The notes under the pieces are model-generated. The model was not told the DNA's origin. It did no database searches and saw nothing but the letters and a program-made list of their open reading frames with translations. A stretch of DNA of 64,000 nucleotides from Bactericera cockerelli (taxonomy: Eukaryota > Arthropoda > Insecta > Hemiptera > Triozidae). This document shows positions 23,957 to 32,270 of this stretch, piece by piece (position 1 is the first letter of the stretch; each line of letters starts with the position of its first letter). The stretch spans positions 25,186,727 to 25,250,726 of the forward strand of contig CM044958.1 in the NCBI GenBank assembly GCA_024516035.1. The letters are read 5' to 3'. The position numbers and the translations under genes were made by a program.

Positions 23957-24103
23957 AAAGTTATCATATTTGTGTTAATCACTTTCGTGATATCACATCT
24001 ACTCAAACTCGCTTTACTAAATCTACGCTGAAACCGGGACTTGAACCACCGACCTCCAGGTTACAAGTCCGCCGTCTTATCGATGAAGCTACTGAGGTCG
24101 GTC
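23957..24103 (-). mobile_element. SINE, family T, inserted at the end of the ANKLE1-like gene
   Basis: Tail GTTAATCACTTTCGTGATAT, and the tRNA-like head on the minus strand with box B GGTTCAAGTCC. The flanks CACTGGTTCGTATCAGTT (about 23937-23954) and CACTGGTTCTTATCAGTT (about 24104-24121) are a target duplication with one mismatch. The right copy includes the stop codon region of the last exon. Confidence 0.75.
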
Positions 24104-24115
24104 CACTGGTTCTTA

Positions 24116-24480
24116 TCAGTTGACATGAGAGTAGAGCAAAGGCCTCTCCCCCTCACTCATGTGAATTCTGAAGCAGCGATACAGGAGGGCGGAGCCTAGT
24201 CTACACCTGTCCTTTCCGCTCCACCTCAGATCCTTGGTGAAGGCACTCCCTATCTCGTTGCTGAGATTCTCCACCCGGAGCGCTGCTATCATGGCGGCCT
24301 CGCGAGAGAGAGCCTCATCCGAACTCGTGTTCCGGAAGGCCGAGAGGCAGACGACCCCTACACCAGACTTCCAAAGCGAGAGTATCTGGCGCGTTTTATC
24401 GTTCTTGGGACGTAGGCTTCTCTCAAGTGCCACTTTGGCCTCATGCAGGTGAGCGTAGGGTCGCGCGTTAGTACCTTTCC
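24116..24480 (-). CDS. Ankle1-like: ANKLE1-like last exon: GIY-YIG domain end and stop
   Basis: Acceptor TTTCCAG at 24481-24487, stop TGA at 24118-24116. Encodes KGTNARPYAHLHEA, then SGVGVVCLSAF and LSREAAMIAAL, then a C-terminal SEGERPLLYSHVN. The stop lies inside the target duplication of the adjacent SINE. Confidence 0.87.
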
Positions 24481-26634
24481 CTGGAAATTGAATCATTAGA
24501 ATACCAAAGTTGCTCACGAGGTTATGAAACGTCCAGCAATATGCAAAAATTGAAATCTTAGCAATTTTTTTTCTTTACAAAAACGAACACAATACTTCCG
24601 ATTTCTAAGATTGGAAATTATGTTCTTTTCTTTGATCCTTGATTGAAACTGATATAATCAGGGTGTCTCCTGGTGTCCCCTAAAAGAATAACAAGTATTA
24701 TTCTGATATAGATCACAGACAAATTAATATGATTGATTTTCAAAAAAACAAAAGGTCAAAAGCACGATAAGTCCTATCTTAGGCCGATATATATCAGGTA
24801 GACTATTCTCCAATAAAAATTACTTACCAACGTAGAATATAGCATCGAGAAAAGTTCTGAACTGTTCCACTGGTTTCAGCTGTTTCTCTCGCTTTGGCAG
24901 ATTATTTGTCACGCGAGAGTTGAGCAGCAAGTAGGTGAAACATGTTTTTGGTTGGCAAGAATTCTTAGAGAGGAAATGCTCGGTGAGTTTTTCCTCGAGA
25001 TTGTCATATTTCACCAGGGCAGAGGGGAAGTCTTTGGTGAGAATGAACTCGAGTTCAGGAGAAAAGGTTCTCTTGTTCTGGTTGATGCTACTGAGAATCG
25101 GTTCTGGAATTGAAAGGTGGGTAAAAAAAAATGTACAGCAAATAATAAATATAATATTAACACCTTTTTTATCTCTCTTTATTGCCATTTTATTGTTTAT
25201 GATTGGTTAGAGGTATAGTAGGTATTTTTCAATGTATGAGGTTAAATAAAGATTCAATTCTTTCTCTGTCTCCTTTGCTTTTTTTTTTTTTTTTTTTTTA
25301 ATAAAATTAAATACCTACTAGCTATCATAGATTAAACCAATTTAGCTTTTGCTGAATGTACTTTAACTAGTAAAAAATTAATAATATTTTACAAAATATA
25401 TGGATTAGTTACCTCCTCCCAGCTTGTGTCTGTCTCGGTACCTGAGGTACACAGGTTTGGTTGTCTTGGTAATGGGTCCTGGGTTCAGACCCAGATTCTT
25501 GAGTTCCTTCACAAGAACATCTGTGTCATAGCCATTGTTTAGGGAGTCCAAAGCATCCCTAATCAGCTTCTCACACAAAGTATTGTTGAACTCTTGAGCC
25601 AGCTTGAGAGCCCTGTGAAATAAATACTATATATATAATAGATACTTTTCCTTCCAGCTTATAACAACTCAAATTAGTTCTCCAAAGATTCCTGATGTTA
25701 AGCATTGTCCAGCATGTTTAAGATATGATGGGTTAAAATTATAAACCTTCAATGGCTATTTCACATCCAATTAAGTGGGTAGCTAGCTAGTTTTTAAGTT
25801 TAAAAATCTCAAAGTTCTCCATAGTTCATACAAATATGATTACTATGCTTATCTGAAGTATGTTCTTTGTCTGTTAAACAGACAAATAAAAGATTTGATA
25901 AATTTGGATCCTAACTTGTAATGGCTAAAAATTACTTTTTTTTAGGTGGGTAGGTAAAATAAATAAATAAAAACAGGTTGAATATAGCATAATACAAATA
26001 CAAGAATACAGCATAAAAAGTTTAGAACATAGAATGTCAAAAAGTAGACTGAAATGGTTTGGACTTTATGATGAGAATGAATGAAAATAAATTACCAAAA
26101 ATAATGTATGTAAAGAAAGTTCAAGGAAAAAGACCAAAAGTTAGACCCAGACATTGTTACAAAGACACTTTGAAATCAGATATAGAAAAGAGAGGTAATT
26201 GAAGTAATTGAGAGGGACCAGGAATATAATAATAGACTGGTGGAGCTGGAGAGGCTTTGTCCATTGACTTGTTATGACGGAACAAATCCAGTTTGATTGA
26301 TACACAGCAAAATACACATATTTATTTAAATATAAATACCTGTCAGTAGGCTGTGCACCATGTTTCAGCAGAAACTTGGTTGTCTGCACTCTGTCATTAG
26401 AAACAGCTACATCTAGTGCTGTGTACCCTTCTTCTGTGGAGGCGTTCACATCTACTTTCCAACTAATCAGATTCCTGAACAAATCCCGAGAGAATTTTGT
26501 GCAAGGAATGGCTGCAGCAAAATGGATGATTCCAATAGAAAGTACAGGGTGAATGGCATCAATGTCAGGTATTTCTGTCACTAATGAATAGCATGTTTCT
26601 GAATCCTCATCTTCTAAGGACTGGAAAATTGCAT
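24116..26634 (-). CDS. Ankle1-like: ANKLE1/LEM-3-type endonuclease gene, 3' part (378 aa seen)
   Basis: Four minus-strand exons join in phase: 26340-26634, 25413-25612, 24828-25103, 24116-24480 (stop). The product shows an ankyrin repeat (GYTALDVAV...LLKHGA), a LEM domain (LVKELKNLGLNPGPITKTT, then YLRY), and a GIY-YIG nuclease domain with CFTYLLL, FYVGKG, ARPYAHLHEA and LSREAAMIAAL. These carry the Tyr, Arg and Glu positions expected of the fold. This order is that of ANKLE1 (C. elegans LEM-3), a nuclease that resolves DNA bridges and branched DNA. The first visible exon begins in phase 1, so at least one more 5' exon with further ankyrin repeats lies at higher coordinates, and I could not find it. 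The intron upstream carries a mariner remnant. Human ANKLE1 is about 615 residues. Confidence 0.87.
24497..24600 (+). repeat. Repeat family R2 fragment in an ANKLE1-like intron
   Basis: Begins GTTGCTCACGAGGTTATGAA and CGTCCAGCAATATG, as at the right end of 8405-8965, and ends near ACACAATACTTCC. Confidence 0.5.
24828..25103 (-). CDS. Ankle1-like: ANKLE1-like exon: start of GIY-YIG domain
   Basis: Acceptor ATTCCAG, donor GTTG|GTAAGT. Encodes EPILSSINQNKRTFSPELEF, a linker, and CFTYLLLNSRVTNNLP and FRTFLDAIFYVG, which correspond to the two short beta strands of the GIY-YIG fold. Confidence 0.88.
25413..25612 (-). CDS. Ankle1-like: ANKLE1-like exon: LEM domain
   Basis: Acceptor TTTCACAG, donor GGAG|GTAACT. 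Encodes ALKLAQEFNNTLCEKLI and then a LEM motif with the diagnostic PGPIT followed by TTKPVYLRY. LEM domains bind BAF or chromatin in other proteins. Confidence 0.88.
25960..26300 (+). pseudogene. LINE reverse-transcriptase ORF 3' remnant
   Basis: In shifting plus-strand frames the segment reads pieces like SRLKWFG, KKVQGKRPK, RPRHCYKDTL and VIERDQEYNNRLV. These resemble the C-terminal part of LINE reverse-transcriptase ORFs (the RLRWFGHV...GRPRLRW-type tail). Several frameshifts make it dead. It sits in the intron between the ankyrin and LEM exons, opposite in orientation to the gene. Confidence 0.55.
26340..26634 (-). CDS. Ankle1-like: ANKLE1-like exon: ankyrin region
   Basis: Acceptor TTACAG at 26640-26635 and donor after 26340 (ACAG|GTATTT). 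Enters in phase 1 and exits in phase 2. Encodes an acidic leader (SLEDEDSET) and ankyrin-type helices HPVLSIGIIHFAA and GYTALDVAVSNDRVQTTKFL. Confidence 0.85.
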
Positions 26635-26981
26635 CTGTAAGAAAATTATTGACATTGTTGATTCATACATTGTATAAAAGTAAATACTTTTTAGTATAAC
26701 CATAATTTACTGCAGATACCTTTGAAACAAAATCAGTAAAATAGAGAAAGAAAAATGTTGGAAAATTTATTTTACTTATTTACAGTACTTACAGAATAAA
26801 ATTGTCTTTAATGGTTATCTTCCACACAATTTACATATTTTTAATATAAATTTCTGATGTTTTTGATATTTTCACCATAAGCTCTTGGGATAAATTTTGT
26901 ACAATTTTATTGCAATATGTGGAAATTTCTTGTTAACTATAAGAAATTTAGTGATATTTATAAGATAAAATCTTACACATA

Positions 26982-27744
26982 CAAGGGTGAACCCAAAAGT
27001 AACGGGAATTAGGTGGTGGGGGGAACACGGAGGGGGGAATTGGGTTCTCCAGTGATTATTTTCCAAGTGGCCACTCTCCCAAGTAAGTGTGCAAAGTTCA
27101 TTTGCTGTGAGTGCATTCGTTTGCCCGTGAGAATTTTTCTAGTGAAACGACTTTTTCCGTTTCGGCGAAAACGTGAAATGGCTTCAAGAACGTACAAAAA
27201 CATTGAACAAATCAACACTCTTGTCCGTGAAGACCTTGCCGAACCATTGATCAACTTTATGAGATATCTGGATAGTCATGGAGTTCAATTCAGAGGATTT
27301 TAACTGAAGATTTGATCATGAAGAGGATTGCAGCCAAATTTGTTCCTCGCCTTCTCTCCGACGATCATTTTGTTCCGGAGCGTCGACTTCAGGCCTGTCT
27401 GGAGCTGCAAAATCAATTGGATGAAGACCCAGATTTTTTTCTCAAGGTTGTAACTGGCGATGAATCATGGTGCTATGGCTACATAGCACCAGCTACACTT
27501 TTTACAGCCGCTCGTTGATCTCCGCACTCAGCCATTTCAGGTTGCCATTTCACGTTTTCGCCGAAACGGAAAAAGTTGTTTCACTAGAAAAATTCTCACG
27601 AATGAACGAATGCACTCACAGCAAATGAACTTTGCACACTTACTTGGGAGAGTGGCCGCTTGGAATAGAATCATTGGAGAACCCGATCCCCCCTTCCGCG
27701 TTCCCCCCACCACCTAATTCCCGTTACTTTTGGGTCTCCCCTCG
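26982..27744 (+). mobile_element. Deleted mariner element with long terminal inverted repeats
   Basis: 763 bp flanked by TA (26980-26981, 27745-27746). The ends CAAGGGTGAACCCAAAAGTA and (reverse complement) CGAGGGGAGACCCAAAAGTA start inverted repeats of roughly 190-200 bp that include the first codons of the transposase (left) and their mirror image (right). The central part of the transposase is lost. Confidence 0.85.
27178..27519 (+). pseudogene. Mariner transposase remnant
   Basis: Begins ATG-GCT (MASRTYKNIEQINTLVRE), stops after about 40 codons, and resumes in another frame with LSDDHFVPERRLQACLELQN and VVTGDESWCYGY, which contains the first catalytic Asp region (TGDE) of mariner transposases. 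Everything between and after is deleted or shifted, including the remaining catalytic residues. Confidence 0.8.
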
Positions 27745-27909
27745 TATTTTCAATACTTTGAAAACAAATTTTTAGTACTTTTTAAATTTCACCCTGAGAT
27801 GATATGTTATTCTTTTAATTATTAAACACCAGTTTATTACTTTATGGATTCACTCCCACCCTAGTATTATATTATTACTTTCATACGTAAGTAGGTCTAT
27901 ATCAAAATG

Positions 27910-28075
27910 TTTTTTTATTTTTATTTATTAAAACAAATAAATGTTCAATAGGACATATTCTCACCCAAGACAATCATATTTGGAAGATTCACATTTCTTG
28001 ACATTACAATGAACCGTTTACACCTGAAACAGAGATAAGTACAACAATACAATAAACAGCTTCTATTATACAGGG
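27910..28075 (-). repeat. Probable LINE 3' end, minus orientation
   Basis: Starts with an AT-rich TTTATTTATT tail-like stretch when read on the plus strand, followed by non-repetitive sequence. A similar tail-first arrangement recurs at 34345-34546. The family is not identified. Confidence 0.3.
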
Positions 28076-28378
28076 TGCAGCAGGACCAACTGACATTTTT
28101 TTAAAACAACTTGCATAAAAAAATTGAGGGGTGGTAGAGAGATAAGAGACCATTTATTTGATACTCTACTTAAAATTATTATTTATTAGACATTAGTTAT
28201 CATCAGTTATCATGACATTTATCTTTGCAGTGTGAAGTGCAAGTTGAAGGGAAGGGAACAAAGGTCCCCTATTCAGTTATTCACTTATACCTTATTTCAT
28301 ATTTATGGAAGTTACATAACCTCCTGAGCTAACTTTTTCTCATGAAGATTTAAGTTAAGATATAATATTTGTGTTAAC

Positions 28379-28592
28379 ACTTTCAGCGCCAGGTGATACT
28401 TGGAAGTATCACCTGGCTCTGCGCTATTATGGGCTAGTATGAACATGGTGATACTTCAAAGTATCACCCACAGAGTCTTCTATAAAATGCTGGTGATACT
28501 TGTGAGTAACACTTTCTATATGTTTAACATGAGGAATGTGTTGCTCTGGCCTAGCAGTATCCAAGAACATGTCCAAGAACATGGTGAAAGTG
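28379..28592. mobile_element. Possible piggyBac-like MITE
   Basis: Flanked by TTAA on both sides (28375-28378, 28593-28596) with short inverted ends CACTTTCA/TGAAAGTG. Inside, a GGTGATACTT...AAGTATCACC palindrome occurs three times in variants. The right border overlaps a SINE tail that also contains GTGTTAA, so the call is tentative. Confidence 0.4.
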
Positions 28593-28722
28593 TTAATCAC
28601 TTACATGATATCACAACTACTCAAACCCACTTTACTAAATCTATACTGAAACCGTGACTTGAACCACCAACCTCCAGTTTCAAGTCCCTCGCATTACCAT
28701 TCAAGCTACTGAGGACGGTAGA
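28592..28722 (-). mobile_element. SINE, family T
   Basis: Tail GTTAATCACTTACATGATAT and, on the minus strand, a tRNA-like head with GGTTCAAGTC. Slightly decayed compared with 23957-24103. Confidence 0.6.
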
Positions 28723-29605
28723 TTTCTCATGAATATTTATGTGTCATTAATAAGATTATGTGCCATAAAAGGGTTGGGTGGAAGAGATTACCAAAGGCTA
28801 TAACGCTGCCCTTTAGTTAGACCATCTGTAAAATATATTATTTTATCTATGTTGTTTATCTTTTCTTGTTTAAATTGTTGTAAATTTTGTATTTTAATTT
28901 TTATAATTACTTGTTTGTTGTTAGAATACCTCTATTGCTTTACTATTATTATTATTATTTTTTTTTTTTTCAGAAGAGGAAAATTTGCATCAAACACCAG
29001 CGTAGGTTAATGCCTGTGAACCAGCAAGAATCTAAAAACCTCTTCTTAGTTATGTTTTGTTTTATGTTGTTCTGGGATACCTCTACCTTATACCTCTATG
29101 TCCTATTAATAAAGAATTAAACAATGATAATAATGAAAGATAACTCACAGTTTTCAAGTGGGTACTGAAGAACATCACACTTGTGACCTATTGCACAATT
29201 TTATTCTTGCAATTCAAGAAAAGTTCAGCAACAGTCAGTCAACTGATAACTCAGATGATAAGAAAAGAAGATGAGATGACAAGCCTAGAGTATAGCATAG
29301 CATGACTTTAGAGCATAGAGTGACTAGAATGAGTAGATAGTAGAATGTATAAGGAAGTAGAGCAGACTTTGTTGTGTAATATTTATTAACTAATTAACTA
29401 GAAAGAATTCTAATTTAATTAATAAATTAAATTATTATTTATCTTTTTATTTAATTTAAAATTTAAAAAAAGTTCAACGTCTCAACGATTTTGCCAAACA
29501 CAACAAAATCAAGAGCGCGTTTCAAAAAGCGCTTCGCGGAATAGGATTTCGATTTAGAACATTTGGGAGCTGGTATTATACAGGGTGTTTACGAAAAAAG
29601 ATAAT

Positions 29606-30485
29606 GGCAAAAATTGTCAAAGCTGTGCGATACTCATAGGCTTCATATTACAAAAAGCCTTCTACTTAAACGGCTATGCAGGGATTTCATTGTTAATAAT
29701 TTAGTAAGTCGTGGTCCCCATCATAGAAAACACCCATTAGAACATACAATTTATATGCCTGCAAAATTTTGTTTTTCCCTTGGATCGAAGTCTGAGGTAC
29801 TTTTTATCATTTGATTTGATCTGATATTTTTATGATAAACTAGCCGTTTCCCTGTACACCTAGGGACTAACTAAACTAACAAAGGCATGGGCGCACTGGT
29901 GAGTGCGGCTATGATTTTTTGTAATTTTTTATATTTTCTTTTGAATCTCTTCAGATGAATTCAATCATGGGTGGTTCTTTATCAATATTTTGCTATCTTT
30001 TTTGCGATATTTTGTTTTAGTATTTGCTAAGACATTTTATTAATCATTAAAAATATCACATCAATAAAGTGTGTATCACATTCATGATGATTAACTATCG
30101 CAGAATAGATAAAAAAACAATATTTTGCTATCTTTTTTGCGATATTTTGTTTTATTGTTTGCTAAGACATTTTATTAATCAGTAAAAATATCACATCAAT
30201 AAAGTGTGTATCAGATTCATGATGATTAAATATCGCAGAATAGATAGGTAATAAAAAAAAGTACCTCTGACTACAATCCCAGCGAAAGAAAAAGATTTTT
30301 TTTTTAGTAGGCATAAATAGTAAGTTCTAATGGATGTTTTCTACGTGGGGGACCACAACTTACTAACTCAAAAATAATTTTCAAATTAGGTAACAAAAAA
30401 TGTATGCTAATTTGAAGGCATCAAATCTATTGCAATGTAAACCTCTGAGTATGGTACAGAATTGGTACAGTTTTGACAATATTTG
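29606..30485. mobile_element. Element with ~200-bp inverted arms and internal tandem repeats
   Basis: The left arm (about 29606-29815) and right arm (about 30262-30485) are imperfect reverse complements: TAGTAAGTCGTGGTCCCC, GAAAACACCCATTAGAACAT and TCTGAGGTACTTTTTA on the left are matched inverted on the right. Between them two tandem ~135-bp units (29978-30245) repeat TTTTTTGCGATATTTTGTTT and CATCAATAAAGTGTGTATCA. No transposase is seen. A single-arm relative lies at 34240-34345. Confidence 0.6.
29978..30245. repeat. Tandem duplication inside the inverted-arm element
   Basis: Two nearly identical units of about 135 bp, each running from CTATCTTTTTTGCGATATTT to TATCGCAGAATAGATA. Confidence 0.75.
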
Positions 30486-30781
30486 TCATTGTCTCGTTTA
30501 ATTGTTTAAGATACGGGATTGATTAATTTTATTATTGTCAAAAAGAAAAAAAATACGTTCTAAAACATGTTGTTCCCAGACAGCATGTTCAAATGTTCAT
30601 GTTGTTCTTGAGAAAAAATTGAGAATTTTTTTTTCTCAAAAACACTAAAGTGCGTTTTGAAACGCGCTCTTAAAATGACAAATGACAACGTTGATTTCTA
30701 GATAAGAAATTTTCGCGGTAAATTTGAATTTATATTTCTGATTCTGAATCCTGGTAAATAAAAGTAAACAAGTGATGTTAA

Positions 30782-30886
30782 GCACTTAAGCAACATCCAG
30801 CGAGTTGAAGGTGAAGATTTTGCGATGCCGGCATTGTTGGCACTCGGGCCCAAACCATGGATCGTCACTAACTACTCCTGAAATAT
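30782..30886 (-). CDS. Candidate terminal exon, unrecognised
   Basis: On the minus strand an acceptor-like ATATTTCAG is followed by an open frame reading VVSDDPWFGPECQQC, RHRKIFTFNSLDVA and a stop. A CxxC pair and a local rise in CG content make it stand out. The plus strand also has an acceptor-like CATCCAG followed by an open frame (RVEGEDFAMPALLALGPK...), so strand and reality are uncertain. No partner exon was found. Confidence 0.2.
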
Positions 30887-31129
30887 TTTTTTTGTTTTGC
30901 TCAATTTCTGTGAGAGCAATACCAGGACGCTCCTCAGAAGGTACTTAGTGCCGCCTATGCCAAGGTGAGAATTAACCAATTGAAACACTGTCTCAGGTAT
31001 TGGGAGCATGCCCCTTTTGTGATTTCACAAGAATCAACTGACACTGTACCATCCCTGATTGCAATGAAGTAACTATTAAATATTAAATGAAGGATGTGTA
31101 TAAATGAAAATATAATAAAGTTATTGGAA

Positions 31130-31300
31130 AATAAAAAGTAATAATGAAGATTAAACTTTATCCTTGGGTGAAAATATATGCCTAGATCTTTAACTGAAAA
31201 TATTTGTTTGAGTTGTACACCATTAATCACTTTTCTATATTTAGTTCCATTAGGTTTCTTTAGCACCAAGAGAACAGCAATACAGTAATTCACAGAGAAG
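31130..31300 (-). pseudogene. LINE reverse-transcriptase fragment
   Basis: Minus-strand frame reads VINGVQLKQIFSVKDLGIYF, which resembles the VSSVKDLGV-type motif of Jockey/CR1-clade reverse transcriptases. Short, flanked by AT-rich DNA, and without catalytic motifs. Confidence 0.55.
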
Positions 31301-32069
31301 TATAAATTTATTTTCAGATTTTAGCAATTTGAAATTGTTTTTAAGTAGGTAAATATAACTTTGTTTTCACAAGAACTTCCAGAGTCAACCTATCAAATGT
31401 TGCTTTCATAACTACATATTTCTACTTTCTAAATGTTCATTAGAATTTTATGTGGGATATTTGATACCTAGCTGGCATATCCCCCAGTAGGTAATGGGAA
31501 TTTGGTGATAGTCCTGTTGTTTCTCATGTATTTTCCAATAAGAAACCCAAAAGTACAATTTTATGCACAATCAAACTAACAGTTGTTGATTTAGGAATGG
31601 TTTATGGAATAATTAGTACTGTTAGTCTGATTCAGCTGAAAATTGTTACATTAGCTTCCTTGTTTACATTCAAATTAAAAAAAAAAACTAATAGGTACCT
31701 ACTTTAATCTCACACCTACTTGGAGGATATGCAAGTCATATATTGAAAAAATAAAATCCTTTGGACCAACCATAAAGTAGAAACCCTGTATGGTTGCCGT
31801 CATAAATATTTCTATTTCTTGCCAAGTATAGGCCATAAAATGATGTCATCTTACAACCCAACTTGGTCAGAATTGATGTACAAAATTATGTAGATGTTAC
31901 AATTAATTAATACAAAATCCTTTAATGGAAAGCCACAACACTGAGTATGGGCATCAGAATTTTAGTCTAGAACCCACCCAAGTGTTGGGAACAGTTTTTA
32001 AATATAAATGAAAGATAAAATCTTTGTTTTCCCAGTGCCTAATAATAAACTAAATGTTTCATTTTGCAG
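31301..32069. other. Upstream region of the RAD51D-like gene
   Basis: AT-rich with no recognised element. The RAD51D-like first coding exon starts after an acceptor at 32069 (TTTGCAG), so at least one untranslated 5' exon and the promoter should lie in or upstream of this stretch. I could not place them. Confidence 0.35.
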
Positions 32070-32126
32070 GACTATAAATACTGCAGGACACTGTATCATA
32101 TACACAAAGAAATAAATTTGAAAAGT

Positions 32127-32270
32127 ATGACATTACTAGATACTCCATTACATGCATTGCTAACCCCAGAATTACTTACTTCTCTATCTCAGAGGAAAAT
32201 TTTCACCATAGTACATTTTGTATCTGAACCAGTTGAAAAACTCATCACAATAACAAAACTGAGCTTCAAA
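32127..32270 (+). CDS. Rad51D: RAD51D-like exon 1 (residues 1-48)
   Basis: The exon starts at 32070 after an acceptor, with the ATG at 32127 and donor AAA|GTAAGT in phase 0. Encodes the start of the N-terminal helical domain. Confidence 0.82.
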
